From Bryobacterales bacterium (lineage in GTDB: Bacteria; Acidobacteriota; Terriglobia; Bryobacterales; Bryobacteraceae), in contig JADJOP010000011.1 of NCBI GenBank assembly GCA_016713735.1, positions 1-64,000 on the forward strand: a DNA stretch of 64,000 nucleotides. The letters run 5' to 3'. The notes beneath the pieces were generated by a model. The model did no database searches. It was not told the origin of the DNA and was given only the letters and a program-made list of their open reading frames with translations. Within the stretch, counting starts at the first letter, position 1, and each line of letters starts with the position of its first letter. Of the stretch, positions 18,363 to 28,061 are shown piece by piece. The position numbers were made by a program, and so were the translations under genes.

Positions 18363-19405
18363 GCCACCACCGCGATACGCGACTTTTTGTAGCGCACCAG
18401 AATGAGCCGCAGCGTTGCCATCACAGGGATGGCGAGGAACATGCCCGTGATGCCGCCAATCTGTTCGCCGGCGAGCACGGCAAAGATGACCAGCAGCGGA
18501 GGCAGTTCGACGCCTGAGCCGAGCAGCAGCGGTTGCAGGACGTAGTCGAGGAAGAGGCGGTAGATGACAAGAAAAAGAATGAGGGCGAGGAAGCCGTGAT
18601 AGCCGGAGAGCATGGCGACCAGCAGAATGACGACGCCGGCGGTGAGCGTACCGGCGACGGGCACGAATTCGCCCACCGCGCCCACGAGGGCGAGGATGAC
18701 GGCATAGGGCACGCCCATGACGCCCAGGAAGAGCCAGTAGGCGGCAAAGGTAGAGAGGCTGAGCAGGACCAGCGCGCGGACATATTGTACGAGCAGGGTA
18801 TGCACGTCGCTCAAGAAGTCGTCGACCACGCTCTGGCGCGGGCCGTCGGCGAGGGCGAGCAGAGCGGCGCGGTATGCGGCTCCGTCCTTGAGGAAGAAGA
18901 AGCTGAGGATGGGCACGAGGATGACGAAGACGAGGTTGCCAAGGAGTTCGAGCAACTGGCGGCTGACGGAGGTGATGAGGGGGATGGACTCGCGCAGGTA
19001 TTCTTCGATGCGCACCTGGATTTCGGCGCCGAAGCGGATTCTGTAGGGCTGGAGCCAGTCAGGCACGGGGATGCGCTGCAGGGCCTGCGGGTCAGAGAGG
19101 ATTTCGGGGAGGCGCGTGGAGAGGCTGGCGGCCTCTTGGGCCAGTTGCGTGGCGATGGCGGAGACGGCCAGGCCGAGCACGAGCATCATGACGAGATAGA
19201 GGATGAGGAGCGAGGCGGCGGGGGGCACGCGCTTGGGGCGGAAGCGTTCGGCCAGTCGCAGCAGCGGGGCGAGCAGGTAAGCGAGCAGGATGGCGCAGAT
19301 GAAGATGAGCAGCGTGCGGCGGATGAGGTAGGCCGCGCCGGTGACGGCGGCCACGAGAAGGACGGTCCAGGCGGCGCGCGCGGTGCGGCTGTCGATGCCG
19401 AGCAT
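18359..19405 (-). CDS. AI-2E-family (PF01594) membrane transporter
   Basis: The 348-residue protein has about eight membrane segments and the family hallmarks: an N-terminal pair of helices, an amphipathic central region (LPEILSDPQALQRIPVPDWL), then SFFFLKDG and a C-terminal GAVGEFVPVAGTLTAGV. The family is wide (YdiK, PerM, TqsA) and exports diverse small molecules or ions; autoinducer transport should not be assumed. It is first in a minus-strand run with HupE-like and M28 genes, overlapping the HupE start by 4 bp. Confidence 0.9.
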   Translation of the reverse strand: MLGIDSRTARAAWTVLLVAAVTGAAYLIRRTLLIFICAILLAYLLAPLLRLAERFRPKRVPPAASLLILYLVMMLVLGLAVSAIATQLAQEAASLSTRLPEILSDPQALQRIPVPDWLQPYRIRFGAEIQVRIEEYLRESIPLITSVSRQLLELLGNLVFVILVPILSFFFLKDGAAYRAALLALADGPRQSVVDDFLSDVHTLLVQYVRALVLLSLSTFAAYWLFLGVMGVPYAVILALVGAVGEFVPVAGTLTAGVVILLVAMLSGYHGFLALILFLVIYRLFLDYVLQPLLLGSGVELPPLLVIFAVLAGEQIGGITGMFLAIPVMATLRLILVRYKKSRIAVVA

Positions 19406-19492
19406 GGGGTTATGCTAGCGCAGCACGAGGCTTCTGACATTTTCGCCCCGGGCTGCTGTTGCAACCCGTGGCGTGGGATACTGCTTCCCATC

Positions 19493-21925
19493 ATGGCGAT
19501 GCGAATCCGAACACTCCTGCTGCTTGTGCCGATCGCCGCCCTGCGCCTGGCCGGGGCCGAACAGGTGACCCTGCGCGGGTTAGAGAAGCCGGTGGAGATT
19601 CTGCGCGACCGCTGGGGTGTGCCGCACATCTACGCCGAAACGCAGCACGACTTGTTCTTTGCCCAGGGCTGGATTACGGCGCGCGACCGGCTGTTTCAGA
19701 TCGATCTATGGCGGCGCGTGAACAACGGGCGGCTGGCCGAAGTGTTGGGCGCGCAGGCGCTGCAGCGCGACCGCATGGCGCGGCTGGTGCGGTTTCGCGG
19801 CGACTGGAACGCCGAGTGGCGGGCCTATTCGCCCGACGCCAAGTCAATTGCCACGGCCTTCACGGCGGGCATCAATGCCTACATCGATTCGCTCGGCGGC
19901 AAGCGGCCGCTGGAGTTTCGCGTGGCCGGTTTCGATCCCGGCAAGTGGGAGCCCCAGGATGTCACCGGGCGCGTGGCCGGACTACTCATGACGCGCAACC
20001 TGGCGCGCGAGGTGGGGCGCGCTGTGGACATTCAGAAGTACGGCATGATGCAGGTGCAAAAGCTGCTGCCGACGTTGCCGGCGATGCCGCTGGTGATCCC
20101 CAAGGGGCTCGATCTGGACCTGATTCACGCCGGCCTGCTGACGCATTTCAATGAGGCGATTTCGACGGTGCAGTTCCCCGACCAGACCGAGGGCGACAGC
20201 AAGCGGGCGGCGGCGGGTGTGCCGGCGGTGGCGGGGCCGCGGGCGGCGGTGAATCTGCTGGAGCCGCTGGAGGAGCGCGCGCGTTGGGGGAGCAACAACT
20301 GGGCCGTGAGCGGCGCGCTGACGGCGACGGGCAAGCCGATGCTGGCGAGCGATCCGCACCGGCCGATTCTGAACCCGTCGCTGCGCAAGACGGTGCACCT
20401 GGTGGGGCCCGGCTGGAATGCGTTTGGGGCGGGCGAACCGGCGCTGCCGGGCATCGCGCTGGGGCACAACGAGGAGATCGGCTTCGGCTTCACGATCGTC
20501 AACATCGACCAGGGCGATCTGTATGTCGAGAAGCTGCACGAGACGAACCCGGACGAGTATTGGTACAAGGGCAAGCTGCGCAAGATGCAGGTGGTGCGCG
20601 AGGCGATTCCGGTGCGCGAGGCCAACGGCACGGTGAAGCCGCGCATGGTGGAGCTGCGCTATACGCTGCATGGTCCGGTGATCGCCGAGGAGCTGGGCAA
20701 GCACCGCGCGTTTGCGCTGAAGTGGATCGGGGCCGAGCCGGGCGGGGCGGGGTATCTGGGCGCGCTGGCGCTGGGCCGGGCGAAGAACTGGACGGAGTTT
20801 GTGCAGGCCGCTTCGCACTACAAGGTGCCGTCGGAAAACCTGATGTACGCCGACCGGGGGGGCAACATCGGCTGGTTTGCTTCGGGCCATGCGCCGGTGC
20901 GGAAGAACTGGGACGGGCTGCTGCCGGTGCCGGGCGATACGGGCGAGTTTGAGTGGGCGGGTGTGCTGCGGCCTGAACAGCATCCGCAGATGTTGAACCC
21001 GGCGCAGGGCTGGCTGGCGACGGCCAATCACGACATCCGGCCGGAGGGCTATCGCGAAAAGCTGGGATATGAGTATGCGCCGGTGTTCCGGTTCCAGCGG
21101 GTGGCGGAGATGCTGGCGGGTCCGGGTGCGCTGCCGCTGTTTGGGGTGAGCGGGCGGGCGCGGCCGGAGACGATGGCGAAACTCACCTTGGAAGACATGC
21201 AGGCGATGCAGCAGGATGCGATGTCGATTCCGGCGCGCCGGTTTCAACAGGTTGTCCGAAAGGCGCGGCTGAGCGGGCTGACCAAGGAGGAGCAGGGCCT
21301 GGTGCGGCGGGTGCTGGCCTGGGACAGGCGGCTGCTGGCCGAGTCAGTCGAGGCGATGGTGTTTGAGCTGTGGTTCGGCAAGCTGCATGCGGCCGTGTTC
21401 GGGCCGGGGATCGGGCCGCGCGTGACGCGCACGGTGTTGCTTGAGGAGTTGGAGCGCAAGCCGGACGCCGAGGTTTTGAAGCGCACGCTGCGGTCGGCCA
21501 TCACTGATCTGACCGCCTCGCGCGGGGCCGACCAGAAGAAGTGGACCTGGGGCGCGGTGCACCGGGCGACGTTCCGCCATCCGCTGGGCGTGCGGGCGTG
21601 GAATCGCGGTCCGGTGGCGCGGCCAGGCGACGGCGATACCGTCAACGCCACCAGTGGGACCAACTTCCGCCAGACGTCAGGGGCGAGCTTTCGTATGGTG
21701 CTCGACTTCGCCGACTGGGACAAGAGCATGATGACCAATGTTCCGGGCGAGGTGGGCGACCCGGAGAGCAAGCACTATTCCGACCTGCTGGACGACTGGG
21801 CGGCCGGGCGGTATCACCCGATGCCCTTTACTCGCAAGGCGGTAGAGGCGGTAACGGAAGAAACGCTGGAACTGTTGCCGGTGGGGGTAACGGAGTTTCC
21901 GCGAAAAGCGGGGCGGGGGCAGTGA
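19493..21925 (+). CDS. Penicillin acylase family Ntn hydrolase
   Basis: This 810-residue secreted protein (signal RTLLLLVPIAALRLAGA) has the S45 layout: alpha-chain text WGVPHIYAETQHDLFFAQGW, a spacer, and RWGSNNWAVSG, where Ser267 after Gly266 should become the N-terminal nucleophile once the precursor self-cleaves. The beta-chain carries LASDPHRPILNPS, ALPGIALGHNEEIGFGFTIV and NATSGTNFRQTSGASFRMV. It hydrolyses amide bonds, with acyl-homoserine lactones or beta-lactam side chains among known substrates; substrate here is unknown. Start is ATG 19493 or 19499. The antisense AI-2E gene gives a long open frame upstream that is not part of this protein. Confidence 0.92.
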   Translation: MAMRIRTLLLLVPIAALRLAGAEQVTLRGLEKPVEILRDRWGVPHIYAETQHDLFFAQGWITARDRLFQIDLWRRVNNGRLAEVLGAQALQRDRMARLVRFRGDWNAEWRAYSPDAKSIATAFTAGINAYIDSLGGKRPLEFRVAGFDPGKWEPQDVTGRVAGLLMTRNLAREVGRAVDIQKYGMMQVQKLLPTLPAMPLVIPKGLDLDLIHAGLLTHFNEAISTVQFPDQTEGDSKRAAAGVPAVAGPRAAVNLLEPLEERARWGSNNWAVSGALTATGKPMLASDPHRPILNPSLRKTVHLVGPGWNAFGAGEPALPGIALGHNEEIGFGFTIVNIDQGDLYVEKLHETNPDEYWYKGKLRKMQVVREAIPVREANGTVKPRMVELRYTLHGPVIAEELGKHRAFALKWIGAEPGGAGYLGALALGRAKNWTEFVQAASHYKVPSENLMYADRGGNIGWFASGHAPVRKNWDGLLPVPGDTGEFEWAGVLRPEQHPQMLNPAQGWLATANHDIRPEGYREKLGYEYAPVFRFQRVAEMLAGPGALPLFGVSGRARPETMAKLTLEDMQAMQQDAMSIPARRFQQVVRKARLSGLTKEEQGLVRRVLAWDRRLLAESVEAMVFELWFGKLHAAVFGPGIGPRVTRTVLLEELERKPDAEVLKRTLRSAITDLTASRGADQKKWTWGAVHRATFRHPLGVRAWNRGPVARPGDGDTVNATSGTNFRQTSGASFRMVLDFADWDKSMMTNVPGEVGDPESKHYSDLLDDWAAGRYHPMPFTRKAVEAVTEETLELLPVGVTEFPRKAGRGQ

Positions 21926-22036
21926 GGCTGTAGAGGCGGTGAGGCTGCGGGGGCGACGGTGAGCCTGCGTGGGGGCGCTCAACCTCGGATGTTGGCGCGG
22001 TTGCGCTCGGAAGCGCCGCCATCGCGGGACATCCAC

Positions 22037-22369
22037 ATGCCGCACCGCATGTGGAAGGCCTCGCTTGCCGCGATGGCGGCCGCTTCGGCGGCCGACCTCC
22101 TGACGTCGGTGGGCAAGCGCGAGCGGAACCCGTTGTTGCAGAGCGCGGACGGGCGGTTCCGGGCGCGGGGGATTTTCATCAAGTCGGCCCTGACGGGTGG
22201 GGCGATCACCAGTCAAATGTTGCTGTTACGGAAGAATCCTGAAGCGGCGCCGTATGCCGCGGCGGCGAACTTTGCGTTGTCGGGGTTGTTCACATCGGTG
22301 GCGGTTCACAACCTGGGCAACAGCCGGGCCAGGCCGGCGGCTGCTGCTGACTGGACGGCGGCGAAGTAA
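22037..22369 (+). CDS. Small hypothetical membrane protein
   Basis: The product is about 110 residues, starting MPHRMWKASLAAMAAASAADLLTSV or at the next ATG (22049). It has three weak hydrophobic stretches and a middle segment NPLLQSADGRFRARGIFIK resembling short Acidobacterial proteins of unknown function. It lies about 110 bp after the penicillin acylase gene. Reading frame and codon use look coding. No function can be assigned. Confidence 0.6.
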   Translation: MPHRMWKASLAAMAAASAADLLTSVGKRERNPLLQSADGRFRARGIFIKSALTGGAITSQMLLLRKNPEAAPYAAAANFALSGLFTSVAVHNLGNSRARPAAAADWTAAK

Positions 22370-22400
22370 CACTTTGCGGGATTGTATCGTCAGACACAGA

Positions 22401-22853
22401 GTGCCAGTGTTGACGAAGCGACGAGTGGGATTGGCGGTGCTATTGGTGGCGGGGTTGGGAGCGCTGGCGCAGGCGATCCAACCGCCGCCGCCGCCGCTAG
22501 GAAAAGCCGAGAAGCCGGGGGCCTGGCAGACCACGGCGGTCCCTGCGCGGGTGCGGACGCTGCTCCAGCGGGCGTGCGCCGATTGTCACTCCAATGAAAC
22601 GAAGTGGCCGTGGTATGCGCGGCTGAGTCCGGGATCGTGGCTGATGGCCGACCATGTGACGCGTGGCCGGCGGCAGCTCAACCTTTCCATCGAATATACG
22701 CTCGATGAGGAAGAAGTAGGGGAGATCGTCGAGGCGGCGGGCAATGGCAGCATGCCGCCTCCGAGTTATTTGTGGCTGCACCCGGAGGCCCGGTTGAGCG
22801 AGGCTGACAAGGCGCTGTTGAACCAGTGGTGGATGGGGGAACTTACCGAGTAG
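22401..22853 (+). CDS. Haem-binding domain protein (CxxCH)
   Basis: A membrane-anchor or signal segment (RRVGLAVLLVAGLGALAQA) precedes a domain of about 120 residues with one c-type haem motif CADCH, followed by SNETKWPWYARLSPGSWLMADHV and LNLSIEYTLDEEE. This is the PF14376 haem-bd domain layout: a small periplasmic cytochrome-like protein of about 150 residues. No electron partner is encoded beside it. The start is uncertain among GTG 22401, GTG 22407 and TTG 22410; none has a clear ribosome site. Confidence 0.8.
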   Translation: MPVLTKRRVGLAVLLVAGLGALAQAIQPPPPPLGKAEKPGAWQTTAVPARVRTLLQRACADCHSNETKWPWYARLSPGSWLMADHVTRGRRQLNLSIEYTLDEEEVGEIVEAAGNGSMPPPSYLWLHPEARLSEADKALLNQWWMGELTE

Positions 22854-22975
22854 AGCGCCGGCAACCTGCTTAGGACTGAGGTGCGGTGTGTCCCGCACAC
22901 AGGCGATCCCCTGTATCAGAAGCCTGCGTCCGCCCCATTGGTTGGCCCCTGGCGTGCCCCTACACTGGGCACGTC

Positions 22976-24739
22976 ATGACTCACACGCTGTCCTCTCTTC
23001 TCCTGCTGTGCCTGGTGGCTCCCCTGGCCTGGGGTCAAGCCACCATCGGCGGCTGCCCGGTGTTTCCCGCCAACAACATATGGAATACGCCGATTGATCA
23101 CCTGCCGGCGGCGGCCAATTCCACGACGCTGGTAAATACGATCGGGGCCAGTAAATATGTCCATCCCGATTTTTCCGGCGGCTATTGGAACGGAGCGCAG
23201 GGAGGCATCCCGTTCGTGTTGGTGAGCGGTTCGCAGACGAAATATCCGGCGACTTTTCAGTACCAGAGCGAGTCGGACCCGGGGCCGTATGCGATTCCGC
23301 TGAATGTACCCATCGAGGGGGGCAGCGCTTCGGCGGGCGACCGCCATGTCATTGCGATTGACACGACGAACTGCCGCCTGTACGAGATGTGGTCGGCGTA
23401 TCCGCAAAGCGCTTCCTGGAGCGCGGGTTCGGGGGCGATCTTCGACCTTCGCTCGAACACGCTGCGGCCCTCCGGGTGGGGTTCGGCCGACGCGGCGGGG
23501 CTGCCGATCATGCCGGGGCTGGTGACCTATGAGGAGGTGGCCGCGGGTGAGATCAAGCATGCCATCCGGTTCACCGCGCCGCAGACCAAGCGCGAGTTTG
23601 TGTGGCCGGCGCGGCACTATGCCTCGAGCCTGACCGGGACGCAGTACCCGCGCATGGGTGAGCGCTTCCGGCTGAAGGCGAACTATGACATTTCCAGTTT
23701 CCCGGCTGACGTGCAGGTGATTCTGCGAGCGATGAAGAAGTACGGCATCATTCTGGCCGATAACGGTTCGTCGTGGTTCATCACGGGGAAGCCGGACAAC
23801 CGCTGGAACGACGACAATCTGCACCAACTGCACCGCGTGCTGGGTTCAGCGTTTGAAGCGGTGGACGGGACGGCGCTGATGGTGAATGTGAACTCAGGCG
23901 AAGCCAAGCAGACGGGCATGGCGGTGGCCGTGTCGCCGGCCAGCGTGGTGATGTATGCGGGGCGGACGCAACAGTTCACGGCGACGGTGACGAACGCGGC
24001 GAATACGGCGGTGAAGTGGAGTGTGGATGGGGTTGTGGGCGGCAGCGCGGCGCGGGGGTTCATTGACGCCAACGGGCTGTATGTGGCGCCGACGGCGTTA
24101 CCCTCGCCTCCGGCGGTTGTGATCACGGCGACGACGGTGGCCACGCCGGCCAAGAGCGCGACATCGACGGTGATGGTGACGCCGCTGCCGAACATCAAGT
24201 CGGTGAGTCCAAGCCCGATCATGACGGCGAGCTTTACGCTGACGGCGACGGGGGTGGGCTTTCAATCGGGAGCGGTGTTGAGCTTCAAGGGGACGAATTT
24301 GGCGACGACATGGCTTTCGGCGACGCAGGTGCGGGCGGCGGGGACAGCGTCGGCCTCGCAGACGTCAGTGCCGGTGGTGGTGCGGAATCCGGACGGGGTG
24401 GCTTCGAACACGGCGTATGTGAGTGTGACGCTTCCGGCGCCTCCGCCTCCGCCGCCTCCGGTGGTGATCCAGGTGGTGGTGAGCCCGGCGTCGGCGTCGG
24501 TGGGGGCCAACCAGACCCGGCAGTTCACGGCGGCGGTGACGGGGACCACGAACAAGGCGGTGGTATGGCGGGTGAATGGCTTGTTGGGAGGCAACTTGGC
24601 GAACGGGATGATTTCGGCGACGGGCCTGTATCGCGCACCGAGGGTGGTGCGTGCGGCCAACCGGGTGGTGACTGTGACGGCAACGTCGGTGGCCGACAAG
24701 ACAAAGGTGGGTTCGGCGAAGGTGACGATTGTGAAGTAG
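22976..24739 (+). CDS. Secreted protein: unknown N-terminal domain plus Ig-like and IPT/TIG domains
   Basis: After a signal peptide (LSSLLLLCLVAPLAWGQ), residues 20-310 form a domain starting IGGCPVFPANNIWNTPIDHLP, with YWNGAQGGIPFVLVSG and FDLRSNTLRPSGW, seen in soil-bacterial secreted proteins of unknown role. Two similar Ig-like (BIG) domains follow, one starting VAVSPASVVMYAGRTQQF and the other VVVSPASASVGANQTRQF, with a TIG-like domain (IKSVSPSPIMTASFTLTATG) and a PAPPPPPPP linker between them. The product is about 587 residues. It is probably a cell-surface or secreted protein; the enzymatic role of the first domain, if any, is unknown. Confidence 0.8.
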   Translation: MTHTLSSLLLLCLVAPLAWGQATIGGCPVFPANNIWNTPIDHLPAAANSTTLVNTIGASKYVHPDFSGGYWNGAQGGIPFVLVSGSQTKYPATFQYQSESDPGPYAIPLNVPIEGGSASAGDRHVIAIDTTNCRLYEMWSAYPQSASWSAGSGAIFDLRSNTLRPSGWGSADAAGLPIMPGLVTYEEVAAGEIKHAIRFTAPQTKREFVWPARHYASSLTGTQYPRMGERFRLKANYDISSFPADVQVILRAMKKYGIILADNGSSWFITGKPDNRWNDDNLHQLHRVLGSAFEAVDGTALMVNVNSGEAKQTGMAVAVSPASVVMYAGRTQQFTATVTNAANTAVKWSVDGVVGGSAARGFIDANGLYVAPTALPSPPAVVITATTVATPAKSATSTVMVTPLPNIKSVSPSPIMTASFTLTATGVGFQSGAVLSFKGTNLATTWLSATQVRAAGTASASQTSVPVVVRNPDGVASNTAYVSVTLPAPPPPPPPVVIQVVVSPASASVGANQTRQFTAAVTGTTNKAVVWRVNGLLGGNLANGMISATGLYRAPRVVRAANRVVTVTATSVADKTKVGSAKVTIVK

Positions 24740-24885
24740 CGCGGCGGAGCGGGTGGGGCGGCGCGGAGCGGGTAAAGAAGCGGGGCGGTGTTGCCGATGG
24801 ACTGGAGGGGAGCGGCTGCGCGCCCCGCAGGCGGCACCTCTTCCGGCCGGGAACCCTCGCCGCAATCCACCCAGGGCAGGGTTCC

Positions 24886-25707
24886 ATGGACATTCAACGT
24901 CCGGATCTACTCACCACACTCAAGCTGTTGCAGACATTCGGGATTCCTGTTTCCCAAGTGATCGACATCGGGGCCGCCGAAGGGGCGTTCTTCGCCATCC
25001 GGCGCCAGACGGGATGTTACCCCCAGGCGAGCCATTTCTTCATTGACGCAATGGAGGAGAACAAACCGGTGTACGAGCGTGTGGAGCACTCATTTGGAGG
25101 GGGGCACGAGATCTGCGCGCTGTCCAACATGCAGGGGGAGATCGAACTGTCGGTTGATCCGGGGTTTTACAATACACATATTGGCGGACTGCAGACCGAG
25201 CAGGCGCAGTATACGCGGCGGCGGGTGCCGGTGCGTTCACTGGATGAGGTGGTGAAGAGGCGTCGGTTGCAGGGGCCGTTTCTCGTGAAGCTGGATGTGC
25301 AAGGGGCGGAGTTGGATGTGCTGCGGGGGGCCGTGGAGACTCTCAAGCAGACCAGCATCGTGACGCTGGAGGCGCAGATCTGCCTGTTTCGCGACACGCT
25401 CATCGACCACTCGAACTTCCTGCGGGCACATGGCTTCGCCCTCTACGATCTGACGAACATGTCGTACTACGAGAGCGACTTCACGCTCTACCAGTGTCTG
25501 GCGACCTACATTCCAGAGCGGCTGGATTTCCGCAAAAACGAGCCATTCCGCGATGCGGAGCGGGAACGGGCCGAGCGGGCGAGGCTGCGGGAGCGGCGGG
25601 CGCAGGTGACGCAGGCGGTGGATGGCATGTGCGCGGCGCGCGAGGCGGAGATGAGCCATGCGCCGCGCATTCACGTTGTGGCGAAGCCGGAAGCGATGGC
25701 TACCTAG
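24886..25707 (+). CDS. FkbM-family SAM-dependent methyltransferase
   Basis: The product is about 273 residues with the SAM-binding motif VIDIGAAEGAF, the following FIDAMEENKPVYERV and LVKLDVQGAELDVLRGA, characteristic of FkbM methyltransferases (PF05050). The C-terminal 60 residues are charged (RERAERARLRERRAQ) and outside the domain. FkbM enzymes methylate sugar or polyketide hydroxyls; no glycosylation cluster is adjacent, so the substrate is open. The stop overlaps the convergent DUF4412-like stop by 8 bp. Confidence 0.85.
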   Translation: MDIQRPDLLTTLKLLQTFGIPVSQVIDIGAAEGAFFAIRRQTGCYPQASHFFIDAMEENKPVYERVEHSFGGGHEICALSNMQGEIELSVDPGFYNTHIGGLQTEQAQYTRRRVPVRSLDEVVKRRRLQGPFLVKLDVQGAELDVLRGAVETLKQTSIVTLEAQICLFRDTLIDHSNFLRAHGFALYDLTNMSYYESDFTLYQCLATYIPERLDFRKNEPFRDAERERAERARLRERRAQVTQAVDGMCAAREAEMSHAPRIHVVAKPEAMAT

Positions 25708-26758
25708 CCATCTTCTTCATGGGGTTTTCCACCTCTTTAAAGCCGGCCGGGACGGCGAACACGGAGGGGTTTACGGCGCCGTTGTTGAACGAGAGCACTT
25801 CGCTGGTCATCTCGAGCAGCGTGTTGGCGGCGGGCGCGGCGTTAGCGGCGGGGGCGGCCTGGGGTTCAGGGGCCGGCTCGGGCTTTTTGGGCTCTTCCCT
25901 GGGCCTGCGGCCAAGGCCGCCGAAGCGGCCGAGGCGTCCGCCCAGAGCGCCGGCGACGGCATCACCGGCCGACGGTTTGGGCTGCTGCTCACGCGAGCCG
26001 CTCTGCTGCTGCTGAGGCGGCGGCATACCCGGCATGCCGGCGTTGATCATGCGGGTGACGGTGAGCAGGGGCAGGCCGTCGACTTCGGACATCTTCTTGC
26101 CGGCCTCCTTCAGACCGTCCATGTCGATGCCGCCCTGCATCATCGCCTGCATGGGAATCTGCTGGAGCGGGAACTTGCCCTGCATGGCGCTGGCGAATTC
26201 TCGAAAGGCCTCGCTGCCGGCGGTCTTGCCGATGTGCATGTCGTTTTCGATGGTTGAGGTCATGGTGACCTCCTTGCCGGTCTTCTTGTCGACGACCGTG
26301 GTGTCGGTGTCGATCTTCATGAGCAGGTTGCGGGTGGCGATGCCGGCCACGGTGCGCCCGGCGCCCTTGTCGTCAAGCGACACCTTCATGTTCATCTTGG
26401 CGCCCGAGTCCTTGTTGCCCTGCATCTTCTCCGACATCTTCTTCATGGAGGCGATCATCTCCTCGAAGGTGATGACCGAGTATTCCTTGCGGTCGAGGTC
26501 GATGCTGGTCATGGTGCCGGCCTCGGCGTCCATGATGGAGATGTTCTTAGCGGCGTGGGTGGCCATCTTGCCGCCCTTGAGGTAGACGGTGCTGGTTTGG
26601 GGCTCATTGGCCCCCTTGGCGAAGCGGCCGAGCATGTTCATCATCTGTTTCATGCTGCCGCCGGTGATTTCGGTGCGCTGGGTATAGGTGAAGTCGGCCC
26701 CGAAGGCTGTGGTAAGGGTAAAGGCCGCGAGGGCGGCGAAGGTCATCATTCGATTCAT
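25700..26758 (-). CDS. Exported DUF4412-like protein of unknown function
   Basis: ATG at 26758 follows a clear Shine-Dalgarno (GGAGGAACACAT). A signal peptide (FAALAAFTLTTAFGA) is followed by FTYTQRTEITGGSMKQMM and MTSIDLDRKEYSVITFEEM, which resemble DUF4412-type periplasmic proteins. The middle is Met- and Lys-rich (MKKMSEKMQGNKDSG), and a Pro/Ala/Gln linker (PPPQQQQSGSREQQ) leads to a short C-terminal segment ending VPAGFKEVENPMKKMAR. Length is 352 residues. An upstream frame extends past the ATG but lacks a signal. Function unknown. Confidence 0.75.
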   Translation of the reverse strand: MNRMMTFAALAAFTLTTAFGADFTYTQRTEITGGSMKQMMNMLGRFAKGANEPQTSTVYLKGGKMATHAAKNISIMDAEAGTMTSIDLDRKEYSVITFEEMIASMKKMSEKMQGNKDSGAKMNMKVSLDDKGAGRTVAGIATRNLLMKIDTDTTVVDKKTGKEVTMTSTIENDMHIGKTAGSEAFREFASAMQGKFPLQQIPMQAMMQGGIDMDGLKEAGKKMSEVDGLPLLTVTRMINAGMPGMPPPQQQQSGSREQQPKPSAGDAVAGALGGRLGRFGGLGRRPREEPKKPEPAPEPQAAPAANAAPAANTLLEMTSEVLSFNNGAVNPSVFAVPAGFKEVENPMKKMAR

Positions 26759-26840
26759 ATGTGTTCCTCCGTCCAATCTCTTGATGATATCGGGCTGGCC
26801 TGCTGCTATACAATAGGCCCTCGGAGCAACTGGTTTTCCT

Positions 26841-27275
26841 ATGTCCACATTCGAGGTTCGACCCTCCCCCAAATTCCTGATTGTCGGCTCCGTTCTGGAG
26901 GCCCTGCTGCTAGTCCCCGCCGTATACGCCATGGTGACCTATGGCGAGCAATACGTGTGGCTGCTGGCGATCCCGGTGGCGCTGGGCATCTTCACGGCGG
27001 TGCGCTGGATTGTGAAAAGCAGCACGCGGATCACGGTGGCCGACGGACGGCTGCGGTATCAATCGGGCATTGCGTCGAAGACGACGCGCACGCTGGAGCT
27101 GGGCCGGATTCAGGATGTGACGGTGAAGCAGTCGATGAGCGACCGCATGTTGGGGTTGGGGGCGATCACGGTTGTGACGGCGAGCGAGACGGGCTCAATC
27201 ACGATGGAACAGATTGACCAGCCGCAGCGGGTGGCCGAGCAGATCCTCGACACGGCGCGTGCCGGGCGGCGGTAG
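26841..27275 (+). CDS. PH-like domain membrane protein (bPH2/DUF304 type)
   Basis: The 144-residue protein has two hydrophobic segments (LIVGSVLEALLLVPAVYAM and WLLAIPVALGIFTAVRWIV) followed by a bacterial PH-like domain (STRITVADGRLRYQSGIASK, LELGRIQDVTVKQSM, LGLGAITVVTASE). This matches PF03703. Relatives are membrane proteins of unclear function. It diverges from the DUF4412-like gene and is 27 bp upstream of the SDR gene. Confidence 0.82.
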   Translation: MSTFEVRPSPKFLIVGSVLEALLLVPAVYAMVTYGEQYVWLLAIPVALGIFTAVRWIVKSSTRITVADGRLRYQSGIASKTTRTLELGRIQDVTVKQSMSDRMLGLGAITVVTASETGSITMEQIDQPQRVAEQILDTARAGRR

Positions 27276-27302
27276 CCAGGGGCAAAGAGTTCAGGAGAGA
27301 GA

Positions 27303-28061
27303 ATGTCGAACAGTTCGATGCAAGGGAAAGTGGCCGTCATCACGGGCGGCAGCCGCGGCCTGGGCCGGGCGATGGCGGTGGCGCTGGGCGCCGAAGGGGC
27401 GACGATCGCCCTGGTGGCGCGCGACAATGCGAAGCTGGAAGAGTCAGCCGCCGAGGTGGTGAAGGCGGGCGGCAAGGCGTCGCTGCATGTGGCCGATGTG
27501 GCGGTGGAGGCCGATGTGCTGCGGCTGGAAAAGGAGCTGGCGGCGCAATACGGCAAGATCCACATTTTGATCAACAACGCCGGCATCAACCTGCGCAAGA
27601 CGATCACGGAGTTCACGCTCGAGGAGTGGATGGGCGTGGTGAACACGAACCTGACGAGCGTGTTCCTGATGTGCCGGGCGTTTGTGCCGCACATGAAGGG
27701 CAGCGGCTACGGGCGCATCATCAACATGACGTCGATCATGTCGCACGTCTCGATTCCGGGACGCACGGCTTATTCGTCGACCAAGACGGCGCTGCTCGGC
27801 ATGACGCGCGCGCTGGCGCTGGAACTGGCTGCTGACGGCATCACGGTGGTGGGCATCTCGCCGGGGCCGTTCGGCACGGAGATGAACACGGCGCTGATGA
27901 ACAACCCGGAATTGAATGCGCAGTTCCTTTCAAAGATCCCGTTGGGGCGTTGGGGGAAGGTGGAGGAGATCGGGGCGCTGGCGCGGTTCATCTGCTCCGA
28001 GGACGCCGGGTTCATTACGGGCACCGACATCCTGATCGATGGGGGCTGGACGGCGCAATGA
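27303..28061 (+). CDS. Short-chain dehydrogenase/reductase
   Basis: The 252-residue protein has the classical SDR set: NAD(P) motif TGGSRGLG, NNAG, and the Ser/Tyr/Lys site in SIMSHVSIPGRTAYSSTK, followed by SPGPFGTEMN. The C-terminus GTDILIDGGWTAQ is typical of FabG/gluconate 5-dehydrogenase-like enzymes. It leads a three-gene operon: its stop overlaps the start of the sugar-binding lipoprotein by four bases. Context suggests oxidation of a sugar or polyol, not fatty-acid synthesis, but substrate is not shown. Confidence 0.92.
   Translation: MSNSSMQGKVAVITGGSRGLGRAMAVALGAEGATIALVARDNAKLEESAAEVVKAGGKASLHVADVAVEADVLRLEKELAAQYGKIHILINNAGINLRKTITEFTLEEWMGVVNTNLTSVFLMCRAFVPHMKGSGYGRIINMTSIMSHVSIPGRTAYSSTKTALLGMTRALALELAADGITVVGISPGPFGTEMNTALMNNPELNAQFLSKIPLGRWGKVEEIGALARFICSEDAGFITGTDILIDGGWTAQ

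Noticed and set aside
18533..19492. Plus-strand extension upstream of the penicillin acylase
   Set aside because: It is antisense to the AI-2E permease, acidic low-complexity text, and lies before a good signal peptide start.
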